Positions 9,999 through 19,767 of a stretch of DNA of 64,000 nucleotides are shown here, piece by piece. How positions within the stretch are numbered: the stretch's first letter is position 1; each line of letters opens with the position of its first letter. The notes beneath the pieces were generated by a model that saw nothing but the letters and a program-made list of their open reading frames with translations, did no database searches and had not been told where the DNA came from. Source of the stretch: Flavobacterium restrictum (GTDB lineage: Bacteria; Bacteroidota; Bacteroidia; Flavobacteriales; Flavobacteriaceae); NCBI RefSeq assembly GCF_007097245.1, contig NZ_VJZT01000011.1, positions 62,001-126,000 on the forward strand, in the 5' to 3' direction. The position numbers and the translations under genes are program-made.

Positions 9999-10006
9999 TA
10001 AATTTG
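9999..10006 (+). promoter_or_regulatory. -7 box (TAAATTTG) upstream of the cysteine-synthase-like gene
   Basis: Exact TAnnTTTG match in the 72-bp gap before the next ATG, placing the transcript start near 10012 and making the gene independent of the peptidase gene before it. Confidence 0.5.
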
Positions 10007-10055
10007 CAACTTGTCAAGGTAAAGTTAAAAAATTGTCTTGATTAACTATTTTTTT

Positions 10056-11096
10056 ATGAAAGAAGAAATAAATGCTTATAATAATGTTTTAGAATTAATA
10101 GGGAACACTCCTCTTATTAAACTAAATAAAGTCACCGAAGAGTTAGAAGGTAATTTCTATGCAAAGGTAGAAGCTTTTAATCCTGGACATTCTTCAAAAG
10201 ACAGGATCGCATTATATATAATTGAGGAAGCTGAAAAGAAAGGGATTTTATCACCTGGTGATACTATAATTGAAACTACTTCTGGTAATACAGGATTCAG
10301 TTTAGCAATGGTAAGTATCATAAAGGGGTATAGCTGTATTCTAGCAGTTAGCTCAAAATCATCCAAAGATAAAATCGATATGCTTCGCAGTTTAGGTGCC
10401 AAAGTATATGTTTGCCCAGCGCATGTCTCTGCCGATGATGAACGCTCGTATTACAGCGTAGCTAAACGTTTGCATGAGGAAACCAAAGGATCCGTTTACA
10501 TTAATCAATACTTTAACCAACTTAATATAGATGCCCATTATTTATCTACGGGGCCAGAAATCTGGAAACAAACTAACGGTAAAATAACACATCTTGTTGC
10601 CTGCAGTGGTACTGGAGGAACTATTTCAGGTACAGCTAAATTTTTGAAAGAGCAAAATCCCAATATTAAAATTTTAGGTGTTGATGCTTTTGGTTCGGTT
10701 TTAAAAAAATACCATGAGACCAAAGAGTTTGATAACAAAGAAATATACCCGTATCGTATTGAAGGTTTAGGCAAAAACCTAATTCCATCAGCAACTGATT
10801 TTGAAATTATTGACAAGTTCATGAAAGTTACGGATGAAGAAAGTGCCCATTCAACACGCGAATTAGCACGTAAAGAAGGCTTGTTCGTAGGATACACTTC
10901 TGGAGCAGTAATGCAAGCCATCAAGCAATATGCCGATGATGGGGAGTTTGACGCTACTAGTAATGTAATAGCCATTTTTCCTGATCATGGTTCCCGTTAT
11001 ATGAGTAAAGTTTTTAGTGACGATTGGATGAATGAACAAGGATTTTTTGACAGCATCAACGAAGCCGAAGCTCAAAAAATAGAGTTTATTAAATAG
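10056..11096 (+). CDS. PLP-dependent cysteine synthase / cystathionine beta-synthase-like enzyme
   Basis: A 346-residue fold-type II PLP enzyme. Key points: [12 protein letters not shown] near residue 15, the PLP lysine K48 in GHSSKDR, the [10 protein letters not shown] substrate loop near 80 and the phosphate-binding GTGGTISG near 185. The PLP segment differs from the NPGGSVKDR of CysK, and the enzyme may use O-acetylserine, O-phosphoserine or homocysteine. The ATG at 10056 is preferred to an in-frame TTG 18 bp upstream. It has no sulfur gene beside it, so the family is clear and the substrate open. Confidence 0.85.
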   Translation: MKEEINAYNNVLELIGNTPLIKLNKVTEELEGNFYAKVEAFNPGHSSKDRIALYIIEEAEKKGILSPGDTIIETTSGNTGFSLAMVSIIKGYSCILAVSSKSSKDKIDMLRSLGAKVYVCPAHVSADDERSYYSVAKRLHEETKGSVYINQYFNQLNIDAHYLSTGPEIWKQTNGKITHLVACSGTGGTISGTAKFLKEQNPNIKILGVDAFGSVLKKYHETKEFDNKEIYPYRIEGLGKNLIPSATDFEIIDKFMKVTDEESAHSTRELARKEGLFVGYTSGAVMQAIKQYADDGEFDATSNVIAIFPDHGSRYMSKVFSDDWMNEQGFFDSINEAEAQKIEFIK

Positions 11097-11302
11097 TTTA
11101 GTAGACTATATTTTACAAACGATAATTTTTCTAAAAACTACAATTACTTTCGTAATAAAACTTTTTCAAGTATTTTTTGAGTTTTAAATTGGTTGAATTT
11201 TTTATTTTTTCAATTTGTAAAAATCAATCAAGAGTAGTCTATATAGTTTGAGTAGTTTTTGCTATTATAATTTAGATGTCTGTTTTCTTTTCAAAAAAAG
11301 GC

Positions 11303-11968
11303 TTAAATCAATTTTTCGATTACAATTAACTCATTGTGGACTTCAACTCTTGGGATTGTTCTTATTTTGAATTGATTTTCATAAAATTCCCCTACGTATT
11401 TTTTATTTCTCAAATTCGATTCGGAATCGAGGCACATGGTGTTAAAAAGTACAACTCCTTTGCTTTTTAATAAAAAACAAACGCGATCCGTAAAAAACTT
11501 TTCGAATAAAAAAGCAGGCATGGTAGTGTCCTGAAAAATATCAATAATAATGAGGTCGTACTTGTCTTTGGTTTTCAAAATAAATTCGAAAGCATCATCA
11601 ATCACTATTGTTAAATTGGGTATTTCATTTATTTTAAAATAAGTATTGGCAACAGTTATGATTTCAGGATCTATTTCGACACCCGTTATTTTTCCAGTAA
11701 ATCCAATTTCATCTACCAATGTTTTTATAACACTCCCGCCTGCTACGCCAAGAACGAGCACATGTTCCATTTTTTTGATGCGCTTAAAACCAATGGTTTT
11801 TAAACCTTTTCGTAAAATGCGTTGCAAACTTCCATAGGAATAATTAGTATTTTCGGAATCCAATACTAATTCTCCGTTAGCCCAAGTTACTTCGATAGAT
11901 TTGCTCCAAGCCGATTTCGATTGATAAATTTTGATAGGGAGTAGATAGCTTACAATTTTTTTGAGCAT
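11303..11968 (-). CDS. spermidine synthase-like protein (SpeE fold)
   Basis: A 221-residue protein with a Rossmann methyltransferase fold of the spermidine/spermine synthase type: VLVLGVAGGSVIKTL near residue 75, GVEIDPEIITVA near 105 and IIIDIF near 150 at the aminopropyl-transfer site. A longer frame exists upstream but the ATG at 11968 fits the family better and avoids overlap with the divergent acyltransferase. The agmatine-to-putrescine genes at 26-30 kb could supply its substrate, but many such short SpeE-like proteins are not proven polyamine enzymes. Confidence 0.7.
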   Translation of the reverse strand: MLKKIVSYLLPIKIYQSKSAWSKSIEVTWANGELVLDSENTNYSYGSLQRILRKGLKTIGFKRIKKMEHVLVLGVAGGSVIKTLVDEIGFTGKITGVEIDPEIITVANTYFKINEIPNLTIVIDDAFEFILKTKDKYDLIIIDIFQDTTMPAFLFEKFFTDRVCFLLKSKGVVLFNTMCLDSESNLRNKKYVGEFYENQFKIRTIPRVEVHNELIVIEKLI

Positions 11969-12032
11969 TAGCGTGCGTTTTTTCTCAAAAATAAGATATA
12001 AATTATTTATTTTGCACAAATAAATCACAAGA

Positions 12033-12584
12033 ATGAAAAAACAATTGTACAAATGGCTTTTTTATGACCTAATGGGTTGGAGAATTGTAGGTTCTATAGA
12101 CAACGACGTAAAAAAGTGTGTTATGATGGTCATGCCACACACGAGCAACCATGATTTTTATTTAGGAATCTTTACTCGAGGCATTACAGGATTAGACATG
12201 CATTGGGTTGGAAAAAAAGAATTGTTTCAGTTTCCTTTTGGATTTTATTTCAAATACATGGGTGGAGAGCCTTTAGATCGTTCAGGAGGGTTAAATAAGG
12301 TAGATTCGATTGCAACTATCTTCCAGAAAAAAGCCGTTTTTAGACTTGCCGTTGCTCCCGAGGGAACACGCAAAAAAGTAACCGAAATTAGAACTGGGTT
12401 TTATTATATCGCTTTGAAGGCAAATGTTCCTATAATTCCTGTCGCATTTGATTTTGGTAAAAAACAAGTTCGTTTAGGAAGTCCTATGTTGCCAACAGGA
12501 AACATAGAGGCAGACTTGAACAGTCTCAAACAACACTTTGTAGGGGTAGCGGGTAAAATTCCGGCAAATGGATTTCAACTCTAA
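12033..12584 (+). CDS. 1-acyl-sn-glycerol-3-phosphate acyltransferase family protein (PlsC-like)
   Basis: A 183-residue acyltransferase with the HX4D-type catalytic motif HTSNHDFYLG near residue 37, a GGEPLDRS block near 82 and the substrate-binding APEGTRKK block near 110. These are the conserved blocks of the LPLAT superfamily, which acylates lysophospholipids or other alcohols at the inner membrane. It is shorter than housekeeping PlsC and lacks an obvious membrane helix, so it may act on a lipid other than lysophosphatidate. It is divergent from the SpeE-like gene. Confidence 0.82.
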   Translation: MKKQLYKWLFYDLMGWRIVGSIDNDVKKCVMMVMPHTSNHDFYLGIFTRGITGLDMHWVGKKELFQFPFGFYFKYMGGEPLDRSGGLNKVDSIATIFQKKAVFRLAVAPEGTRKKVTEIRTGFYYIALKANVPIIPVAFDFGKKQVRLGSPMLPTGNIEADLNSLKQHFVGVAGKIPANGFQL

Positions 12585-12588
12585 ATTT

Positions 12589-13068
12589 TCAGGTGTTGGG
12601 ATGGAAAACTTTGAAAGTTCCATTTGTATAAAAGAACACTATTTTTTCAACTTCATTCAAAGGAGTCTCGTTAAGTTGGGGCTCCTTTTTTCGTTTTTCT
12701 ACGTCCACATTATTTTGTGTTATCCCGTTTTGTATTTCCGAAAATAAATTTTCTGGCTCGATTTCTTTTGGAGTTGGAGTAGGTGCATTAGGTTTATTTT
12801 GTGCGACCAATACGTTATCATCCGGACTGGTATTGTGTTTGTTTTTAGGAAAAATTCCTTTTCCGTTTAAGATCCAATACAAATCAACTTCTGGAAAAAC
12901 ATCTAAAATTTTAAGTATAAAATCCAAACTCGGCTTGTTCCTTCCGGATAAAAGGTGGGACAAACTAGAGCGTTGTACTCCAATTTTATCAGCAAACGAA
13001 GAGGCATTTAGGCTGTAATAATCCAATAGAATTTCGATTCTTTTTATAAAATCTTCGGTGTTTACCAT
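12589..13068 (-). CDS. XRE-family helix-turn-helix transcriptional regulator
   Basis: A 159-residue protein: HTH_3 domain at residues 5-65 (SASFADKIGV-like scaffold ending LSHLLSGRNKPSLDFILKIL), then a polar Pro/Asn-rich linker and a short C-terminal tail. It is the only regulator facing the M14 peptidase gene, and the 312-bp spacer holds four TTTAC-N4-GTAAA sites, one of which covers its own -7 box at 13099-13106. Autoregulation and control of the peptidase gene are therefore likely (inference). Confidence 0.85.
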   Translation of the reverse strand: MVNTEDFIKRIEILLDYYSLNASSFADKIGVQRSSLSHLLSGRNKPSLDFILKILDVFPEVDLYWILNGKGIFPKNKHNTSPDDNVLVAQNKPNAPTPTPKEIEPENLFSEIQNGITQNNVDVEKRKKEPQLNETPLNEVEKIVFFYTNGTFKVFHPNT

Positions 13069-13094
13069 TGTGAAATTGCTTTAAAAAATAACTA

Positions 13095-13144
13095 TTTACA
13101 AATGTAATTAAAATTAAATAAAGAAGCAAAATTACAAGTGTAAA
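13095..13144. promoter_or_regulatory. two TTTAC-N4-GTAAA operators over the XRE gene promoter
   Basis: Near-palindromic sites at 13095-13108 and 13131-13144, centres 36 bp apart. The first encloses a minus-strand TACATTTG (-7 box, 13099-13106) that would start the XRE gene. A bound dimer would block this promoter. Confidence 0.6.
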
Positions 13145-13327
13145 TTAGTAAAAGCATAACATTTAGTATAAAGTAAAATATAAGATTAAGTATTTTAAAA
13201 TACTGATTAGCAATGATTTTTGTTTTATTTTAATAATTAATAACAATTGTCAATTTTTTGTAAACCGAATACCGCTTTAAGTACCATAAACGTGTTTACA
13301 AAATTAAAATATCGTTTTACAATTTCG

Positions 13328-13365
13328 TTTACAATTGTAAATATAAAGATGTTTACTTTTGTAAA
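13328..13365. promoter_or_regulatory. two TTTAC-N4-GTAAA operators over the M14 peptidase promoter
   Basis: A perfect 14-bp palindrome TTTACAATTGTAAA at 13328-13341 and TTTACTTTTGTAAA at 13352-13365, centres 24 bp apart. The second contains TACTTTTG (13354-13361), a perfect -7 box 20 bp before the peptidase ATG. The spacing and overlap match repression by a dimeric HTH protein. Confidence 0.62.
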
Positions 13366-13380
13366 ATCATTTACTACGCT

Positions 13381-14535
13381 ATGAATTTAGAACATTTATT
13401 TACAGAATTTAAAGAGCAAGCAATACAAGGTCGTTACCTTACGCTCGAAAATATTGAACCGTTATTACAGCAATTAAATACGAATAATCAAGTTTCGATT
13501 ATAGGAAAATCGGTTCTTGAAAAACCTATTTATAAGTATCAAATAGGTCAAGGTGCGACTAGAATTTTTCTTTGGTCGCAAATGCACGGTAACGAAAGTA
13601 CGACTACCAAAGCCTTGTTTGATTTTATAAACCTCTTGAACAGCGGTTCAAATCTGGCAAATCAATTGCTTGAAACCTTTACTTTTTGTTGTATTCCTAT
13701 TTTGAATCCTGACGGTGCGGCATTGTATACTCGTGAAAATGCCAATAAAGTGGATTTGAACAGAGATTCGCAGAATTTGACACAGCCCGAAAGCATTGTC
13801 TTGAGAGCAACATTCGAATCCTTTAAACCCGATTATTGTTTTAATTTACACGATCAACGCACTATTTTTGGGGTTGGAGCAACAGGAAAGCCAGCTACAG
13901 TATCGTTTTTGGCGCCATCTTATAACGAAGAGCGAGAGGTAAATGCGTCCCGTTTAAAGGCTATAAACTTAATTGCGGGCATTAATAAAGTCTTGCAGGA
14001 GTATATTCTTGGGCAAATAGGGCGATTTGACGATTCGTTTAATATTAATTGCATAGGAGACACGTTTCAGTATCTAGGTGTTTCTACTTTATTGTTTGAA
14101 GCAGGACATTTCTCTAATGATTACCAGCGGGAAGAAACTCGAAAATATGTTTTTATGGCTTTGCTCTCGAGTTTTACATTGCTTTGCGAAAACGATATAG
14201 TTAGCAATGGAATTACTGATTATTTGAATATTTCACAAAATAAAGTCGTTTTTTATGATTTTATGTTTAAAAATGTCAAAATAAATTATGATGGTATTGA
14301 AATAATAACGAATTTTGCAGCACAATACAAAGAGGAGTTATTTGAAAATCAGATTTTTTTCAATGCCTACATAACTGAAGTAGGGGATTTGGAAAATTAT
14401 TTTGGTCATTATGAGTACGATGCTAAAAAAGCATTATATGAAGATGATTATGATAATTTTCCGAAATTGAATCAAAAAGCAAATTTTTATTTAGATAAAA
14501 AGATAGAATTTGTTAACGGATTGATAAAAAGTTGA
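13381..14535 (+). CDS. M14 family zinc carboxypeptidase-like protein
   Basis: A 384-residue protein with the M14 metal-binding plan: His69 and Glu72 in MHGNEST, third ligand His157 in FNLHDQR, substrate-binding Asn127-Arg128, and catalytic Glu240 in LLFEAGHF. There is no signal peptide, so it is cytoplasmic and may act as an amidase on a small molecule or peptide rather than as a secreted carboxypeptidase. The C-terminal 130 residues are unrecognised. It is divergent from the XRE regulator, whose candidate operators cover its promoter. Confidence 0.8.
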   Translation: MNLEHLFTEFKEQAIQGRYLTLENIEPLLQQLNTNNQVSIIGKSVLEKPIYKYQIGQGATRIFLWSQMHGNESTTTKALFDFINLLNSGSNLANQLLETFTFCCIPILNPDGAALYTRENANKVDLNRDSQNLTQPESIVLRATFESFKPDYCFNLHDQRTIFGVGATGKPATVSFLAPSYNEEREVNASRLKAINLIAGINKVLQEYILGQIGRFDDSFNINCIGDTFQYLGVSTLLFEAGHFSNDYQREETRKYVFMALLSSFTLLCENDIVSNGITDYLNISQNKVVFYDFMFKNVKINYDGIEIITNFAAQYKEELFENQIFFNAYITEVGDLENYFGHYEYDAKKALYEDDYDNFPKLNQKANFYLDKKIEFVNGLIKS

Positions 14536-14612
14536 TTTTTTCATCGTTTTATTGTTTTTTATGTATATTTTTATCCTTTGTTATAGCAAATAGTAATATT
14601 AATTAAAGAGTT

Positions 14613-15092
14613 ATGAGTAAGTTTCGTTTAGATGAAGTAGATCACCAGATTTTAGATATGTTGATTGACAACACAAGAGTTCCATTTACGGACATTGCAA
14701 AAAAATTATTAATTTCTGCAGGAACTGTTCATGTTAGGGTAAAAAAAATGGAAGATGCTGGAATTATAATGGGTTCCTCATTGGTGCTTGATTATGATAA
14801 ATTGGGGTATTCTTTTATTGCTTATGTAGGTGTTTTTCTAAACAATACCTCCCAAACTAAATTTGTTTTGGAGCGTATTAATGAAATTCCATTTGTAACT
14901 GTGGCTTCTGTAACAACAGGGAAATTTAATATTTTTTGTAAAATTAGAGCCAAAGACACGAAACACGCCAAAGATGTAATTTTTATGATCGATGATATCG
15001 AAGGAGTTTATCGTACAGAAACGATGATTTCATTAGAAGAAAGTATCAATGATAAAAAGCGTTTGATGCATACCATTTTCAAAGAAATGTAA
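14613..15092 (+). CDS. Lrp/AsnC family transcriptional regulator
   Basis: A 159-residue regulator: N-terminal HTH (LDEVDHQILDMLIDNTRVP, with SAGTVHVRVKKMEDAGII as recognition helix and wing) and the RAM ligand-binding domain (about 65-150). Members sense amino acids and form octamers around DNA. It stands 77 bp after the M14 gene and 99 bp before ppc, with a terminator of its own. Confidence 0.9.
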   Translation: MSKFRLDEVDHQILDMLIDNTRVPFTDIAKKLLISAGTVHVRVKKMEDAGIIMGSSLVLDYDKLGYSFIAYVGVFLNNTSQTKFVLERINEIPFVTVASVTTGKFNIFCKIRAKDTKHAKDVIFMIDDIEGVYRTETMISLEESINDKKRLMHTIFKEM

Positions 15093-15124
15093 TACTGCTT
15101 GAATGCTATATTTTTAAAAAATAT

Positions 15125-15153
15125 AACCTCAAGTTTATTCTTGGGGTTTTTTT
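15125..15153 (+). terminator. terminator after the Lrp/AsnC gene
   Basis: AACCTCAAG/CTTGGGGTT stem (with one G-T pair), 6-base loop, followed by seven T. Confidence 0.75.
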
Positions 15154-15191
15154 ATGAAGAATTAACTAAAATAAACCAACTATAACTCATT

Positions 15192-17777
15192 ATGTACACG
15201 CTTCCTAAAATTGAACGTTTTAATCAAGATGTTCTTTCTAAATATCACATTTACAACAGTGTATTTATTACTTTGCCCTTTGATTCTATCGATAATACAG
15301 GTGTATTGTTGCCTATTTTTACTGATATTTGTGACAAAGGCTTTAGAAAACAAGAAACGCCAAAGGAGATTGTAAACTTCTTTTCAAAAAAGTACATGCA
15401 CAGTGCTTCTGAAACGGATAAAATCAATTTGATGTTTCATTTTATTCAATACATTGAACGTCAGATTGTTTTGTTTGATGCTATCGAAGACGCCGCTTTT
15501 CCAGTAGTTAATAATATGGAAGGAAGAGGATCGCTACGAGATATTAAAGAAAAAGCAGATGCCAAAAATAAAGAAGCCGAATTGATAGATTTTTTAGAAA
15601 ATTTTAATGTTCGTACGGTTTTAACGGCACATCCTACTCAATTCTATCCTGGTGCTGTATTGGGAATTATCAATGATTTGACGGAGGCTATTCGTAAAAA
15701 TAACTTGCTAGACATCAAACAATTGTTGGCTCAATTGGGTAAAACGCCTTTTATACAAAACGAAAAACCAAATCCTTTTGACGAAGCGGTTAGTTTAATT
15801 TGGTACCTCGAAAATGTATTTTACAACACTTCGGGTGAAATGGTGCATTATTTAGAGAAAAATATTTTTAATGGCAATTCAATTCAAAATCCGTTGATAA
15901 AATTAGGATTTTGGCCTGGAGGCGATCGTGATGGAAATCCGTTTGTGACTACCGAAATTACATTAAAAGTTGCGGAACGGTTGCGTACCTCAATTTTGAA
16001 GTGTTATTATATCGAAATGAGAAGTTTAAAAAGGAAGTTAACATTCTCTGGTGTTGATGTTTTGGTAACCGAATTAGAACATAAGCTTTATCGTTCTGTT
16101 TTTTATTCAAAAGGAGAAATATTCCTTACTTTGGAAGAGTTCAAAGAGCAGTTGAATAAAATAAAAAATATTATTATCGACCAACATCAATCGCTTTATT
16201 TAGACGAATTGGATTCTTTATTGATTCGAGTGAATCTTTTTGGTTTTCATTTTGCCACTTTGGATATTCGTCAAAATAGTAAAATACACGATGCTGTTTT
16301 TAATGATGTTGTTGGATATTACTTAAATTCAGGCACTACGGTTTTTCCTGAAAATTATTTTCAATTATCCGAAGAGGAAAAATTCACAGTATTGTCAAAT
16401 GTAACTGGAGATTTAGATCCTAATGTTTTTGATAATGAGATGACTCGTTTGACTATTGAGTCGATTCAAGCCATCAAAACCATTCAGTCCAAAAATGGTG
16501 AAGCGGGTGCCAATAGGTATATCATTAGTAATAACGAAAGTGCTTTGAATGTTATGGAGACTTTTGCGCTCTTTAAATTAAGTAATTGGGAAAATGCTAC
16601 TGTGGATATTATTCCGCTTTTTGAATCTGTTGATGATCTTCAAAATGCACATGAAATAATGGAAAAATTGTATACTAATCCAGCTTACGCAAGCCATTTG
16701 CAGGCCAGAGGAAATAAGCAAACGATTATGCTTGGTTTTTCTGACGGTACCAAAGATGGTGGGTATTTAATGGCGAATTGGAGTATTTATAAAGCCAAAG
16801 AAGAGTTGACGGCTATTTCTAGAAAATACGGTATTAAAGCTATTTTCTTTGATGGACGTGGTGGACCTCCTGCTCGTGGTGGCGGAAAAACGCATAAATT
16901 CTACGCTTCATTAGGACCCAATATCGAAAATAATGAAATTCAAGTTACGGTTCAAGGGCAAACTATTAGCTCTAATTTTGGAACTTTAGATTCTTGCAGA
17001 TACAATCTCGAAAATTTGTTGAGTGCTGGTGTGACTAATCAGGTGTTTAACAAAGGACAAAATGAATTGACAAAAAACGAAAAAGATATTCTAGATCAAT
17101 TGGCCGAATTGGGGTATAACAAATATTTGAATTTCAAAAATCACCCTAAATTCATCCCGTATTTAGAGCAAATGAGTACGCTGAAATACTATGCAAAAAC
17201 CAATATTGGTAGCCGTCCGTCCAAAAGAAGTAAGTCAGAACATTTAGACTTTGCTGATTTAAGAGCAATTCCTTTTGTAGGTTCTTGGAGCCAATTGAAG
17301 CAAAATGTTCCTGGTTTCTTTGGGGTAGGTTCTGCTTTGAAATATTTTGAAGAAAACAATCGTTGGGACGAAGTGCAAGATTTGTATGACAACTCTTTAT
17401 TTGTAAAAACATTACTAGAAAATAGTATGATGTCGTTAGCAAAATCATTTTTTCCTTTGACGGCCTATATGAGAAATGATCCCGAGTTTGGTGATTTTTG
17501 GCAAATTATTTACGATGAGTTTTTAGAAACCAAACGATTATTACTTAAAATAGCGGGTCATAAAGAGCTTATGGAGAATTATCCTGATGGTAAGGCTTCT
17601 ATTCAAATAAGAGAGCGTATTGTGCTGCCATTGTTGACAATACAACAATATGCTTTACTTCGAATAAATGAAATTAACAAAGAAGTGAACCCCGATTTAG
17701 AATTGATTAAAACCTATGAAAAAATCGTAACTCGTTCTCTTTTTGGAAATACAAATGCCAGCAGAAACTCGGCTTAA
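15192..17777 (+). CDS. ppc: phosphoenolpyruvate carboxylase
   Basis: An 861-residue enzyme that carboxylates PEP to oxaloacetate, feeding the TCA cycle. It shows the catalytic histidine block VLTAHPTQFYPG near residue 145, the PEP-binding GGDRDGNPFVT near 245 and the glycine-rich FFDGRGGPPARGGGKT near 555 with the essential Arg residues. Length is close to the usual 850-950. A hairpin terminator follows the stop. Confidence 0.95.
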   Translation: MYTLPKIERFNQDVLSKYHIYNSVFITLPFDSIDNTGVLLPIFTDICDKGFRKQETPKEIVNFFSKKYMHSASETDKINLMFHFIQYIERQIVLFDAIEDAAFPVVNNMEGRGSLRDIKEKADAKNKEAELIDFLENFNVRTVLTAHPTQFYPGAVLGIINDLTEAIRKNNLLDIKQLLAQLGKTPFIQNEKPNPFDEAVSLIWYLENVFYNTSGEMVHYLEKNIFNGNSIQNPLIKLGFWPGGDRDGNPFVTTEITLKVAERLRTSILKCYYIEMRSLKRKLTFSGVDVLVTELEHKLYRSVFYSKGEIFLTLEEFKEQLNKIKNIIIDQHQSLYLDELDSLLIRVNLFGFHFATLDIRQNSKIHDAVFNDVVGYYLNSGTTVFPENYFQLSEEEKFTVLSNVTGDLDPNVFDNEMTRLTIESIQAIKTIQSKNGEAGANRYIISNNESALNVMETFALFKLSNWENATVDIIPLFESVDDLQNAHEIMEKLYTNPAYASHLQARGNKQTIMLGFSDGTKDGGYLMANWSIYKAKEELTAISRKYGIKAIFFDGRGGPPARGGGKTHKFYASLGPNIENNEIQVTVQGQTISSNFGTLDSCRYNLENLLSAGVTNQVFNKGQNELTKNEKDILDQLAELGYNKYLNFKNHPKFIPYLEQMSTLKYYAKTNIGSRPSKRSKSEHLDFADLRAIPFVGSWSQLKQNVPGFFGVGSALKYFEENNRWDEVQDLYDNSLFVKTLLENSMMSLAKSFFPLTAYMRNDPEFGDFWQIIYDEFLETKRLLLKIAGHKELMENYPDGKASIQIRERIVLPLLTIQQYALLRINEINKEVNPDLELIKTYEKIVTRSLFGNTNASRNSA

Positions 17778-17810
17778 TTCCTATTTTATTGCAACCAATT
17801 TGAAACCAAT

Positions 17811-17843
17811 AAGTACTAACAATCTTTTTTGTTAGTACTTTTT
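17811..17843 (+). terminator. terminator after ppc
   Basis: Perfect AAGTACTAAC/GTTAGTACTT stem with a T-rich loop and T-tract, 34 bp after the ppc stop. Confidence 0.85.
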
Positions 17844-17872
17844 CATTTAATCATATTTTAAAATCAATACTT

Positions 17873-18388
17873 ATGACTACCAATCAATTACCAGAAAATG
17901 AATATTCTGTTTTCAATGCTACTTACATCAAAGCTGCTGCAAATGTTGAAATGATCGAAGAATTAGAAATTAGTTTGCATGATTTTATCAAGTTTGTTCA
18001 AAACATTCCAATGGATAAATTTGATTATCGTTATGCCGAAGGAAAATGGACAATCAAAGATATTATTCAGCATGTAATTGATACGGAACGCATTTTTAGT
18101 TACCGTGCTTTGCGAATTTCTAGAAACGATACAACACCTTTACCGGGTTTTGAAGAAAATGATTATGTAGCCAATACTCATGCTAATTCGAGAAGTATTC
18201 AAGATTTATTAGCCGAGTTTTCTGCAGTTCGGTATACGACTTTGTTTCTTTTTAAAAGTTTTTCGGCGGAACAGTTAACTAGAATGGGAACGGCATCAAA
18301 TACTCAAATTTCGGTTCGGGCAATTGGTTTTATACTAATTGGGCATCAAAAACACCATCAACGAGTTTTTCAAGAGCGGTATTTGTAG
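17873..18388 (+). CDS. DinB family protein
   Basis: A 171-residue four-helix-bundle protein of the DinB/YfiT class with metal-ligand histidines in IIQHVIDTE (near residue 66) and in GHQKHHQRVF near the C-terminus. This class includes bacillithiol S-transferases and other thiol-dependent enzymes; a YtxJ gene at 45.8 kb hints that the organism uses bacillithiol, but a direct link is inference. Confidence 0.85.
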   Translation: MTTNQLPENEYSVFNATYIKAAANVEMIEELEISLHDFIKFVQNIPMDKFDYRYAEGKWTIKDIIQHVIDTERIFSYRALRISRNDTTPLPGFEENDYVANTHANSRSIQDLLAEFSAVRYTTLFLFKSFSAEQLTRMGTASNTQISVRAIGFILIGHQKHHQRVFQERYL

Positions 18389-18528
18389 CTCAATTTCGTA
18401 TAAACTACGAAAAATAATCAGTTAATACTAAAACTTAAAAAGTGAGCTCTATTAGGCTCAATTTTAATGAATTAGAAAAATTGTTGAGGCAGTCTGCAAC
18501 TAGATTTTTTAACAAAAAGTGTAATTTA

Positions 18529-19332
18529 TTAATAATCTGAGTAATCAGTTGGGTATAAAAATAAAATATCCATGTGGGAAATATTGTTTTTGTATTTTTC
18601 CATAGCGATGAGTGCTTTCCATTCGGGTGAGGCTACAAAAGATTTCCAATGTTCTTCCCTGCTTTCTTGATTTTCGAAAGTGGTCATGTACATAAGATTT
18701 GGCATTTTTGGACCAGAAATCACTTCAGCATAAAAAACAGCATTGAATCCCAAAAGGTCAAAAAGTTTGATTTCGCCACCATCGTTAAACATAGTTACTT
18801 TGTTTTTATAAATAGCTTCGGTCGCTGACTCGTAACTTCTTAATTCGTAAACTCGATTGGCTCTGGAATTACGCAATGGCGTAGGGTTCAATTTGGGATG
18901 ATCTACAAATGCTTTCAAAATAATAGATTCAATACGAACATAAGGTGGCTGGTTGTATACTGCTTCGAGATACGTTTTGCCTGATGTCAAGTAGCTTTTG
19001 TCCGTGTTCAATTTACTTTCAATCGAAAGGAATTGCTCCATGGATTGTAGCGGTAGGAGAACAATAATTTTTTTGATAGAGTCTGTAGGATTTGTTTTTG
19101 GTTTGAATACTCCAATAGTGGTAATCCCAATTTTTTTTAGCGCAGGCAAATAAGCATCTTTCAAATAGTTATCCACGATTTGTTCTTGCATTACTGAATG
19201 TAAAACATAGGTTTTGAGTTGGTACAATTGGCTACTTTGTTTGGACTTTTTAGTCAGTGTGGCTGTTTGCGAAAAAGCAATAGCGCTAAAAAAAAATACC
19301 AGTGCGAATAGGACTGAAGTTGATTTTTTCAT
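18529..19332 (-). CDS. exported NIPSNAP family protein
   Basis: A 267-residue protein with a signal peptide (residues 1-22, ending AFSQT) and two NIPSNAP-like ferredoxin-fold halves: QLKTYVLHSVMQEQIVDNYL near 38 and VYELRSYESATEAIYKNKV near 164. Its function in bacteria is unknown. It is the last gene of a minus-strand group GNAT-DoxX-VOC-NIPSNAP with gaps of 4 to 49 bp. Confidence 0.85.
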   Translation of the reverse strand: MKKSTSVLFALVFFFSAIAFSQTATLTKKSKQSSQLYQLKTYVLHSVMQEQIVDNYLKDAYLPALKKIGITTIGVFKPKTNPTDSIKKIIVLLPLQSMEQFLSIESKLNTDKSYLTSGKTYLEAVYNQPPYVRIESIILKAFVDHPKLNPTPLRNSRANRVYELRSYESATEAIYKNKVTMFNDGGEIKLFDLLGFNAVFYAEVISGPKMPNLMYMTTFENQESREEHWKSFVASPEWKALIAMEKYKNNISHMDILFLYPTDYSDY

Positions 19333-19349
19333 AAATGTTTTTTTTTTGA

Positions 19350-19718
19350 TTATTTAGAATAGAACTCTCCAAAATGCCATAAATTCCCCGCTGGATCGTG
19401 CAAGAAGCATTCTTTCCCCCAGTCGAGTTCAACAATGGGGACTATTTTTACGTTTTTGTAAGTAGCAGTAAGGTTTAATGCTACTAATTGATTCCAAAAA
19501 GCAGTTACATCCTCCACTTCCATAAAAACCATGGTGTTGTCTATCCAATCTTTGACATAGGCATCTTGTAAATAAAAACCAAAACCTTCGGTATTAAAAT
19601 AACTCATCGTTGCTCGAATAGGAATTTCTTGAAATCCTAAATCCCGATAAAAATGGCGGGATATGTCATAATTTATGGTTCCTAAAAAAGGACGAATTGA
19701 TTTGGGTTTGAATTCCAT
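19350..19718 (-). CDS. VOC (glyoxalase/bleomycin-resistance) family protein
   Basis: A 122-residue single VOC domain: paired beta-alpha-beta-beta-beta units, ending in HDPAGNLWHFGEFY, the usual VOC signature with Glu as metal ligand. The substrate is unknown. It precedes the NIPSNAP gene by 17 bp in the same operon. Confidence 0.82.
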   Translation of the reverse strand: MEFKPKSIRPFLGTINYDISRHFYRDLGFQEIPIRATMSYFNTEGFGFYLQDAYVKDWIDNTMVFMEVEDVTAFWNQLVALNLTATYKNVKIVPIVELDWGKECFLHDPAGNLWHFGEFYSK

Positions 19719-19767
19719 TAGTCAGTTTTATTACGGTTTATTAGTTTAATTGATTTTGTGATTGTTT

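Noticed and set aside
12969..13018. Plus-strand ORF through the XRE regulator
   Set aside because: Antisense to a recognisable HTH gene, no promoter or conserved residue.
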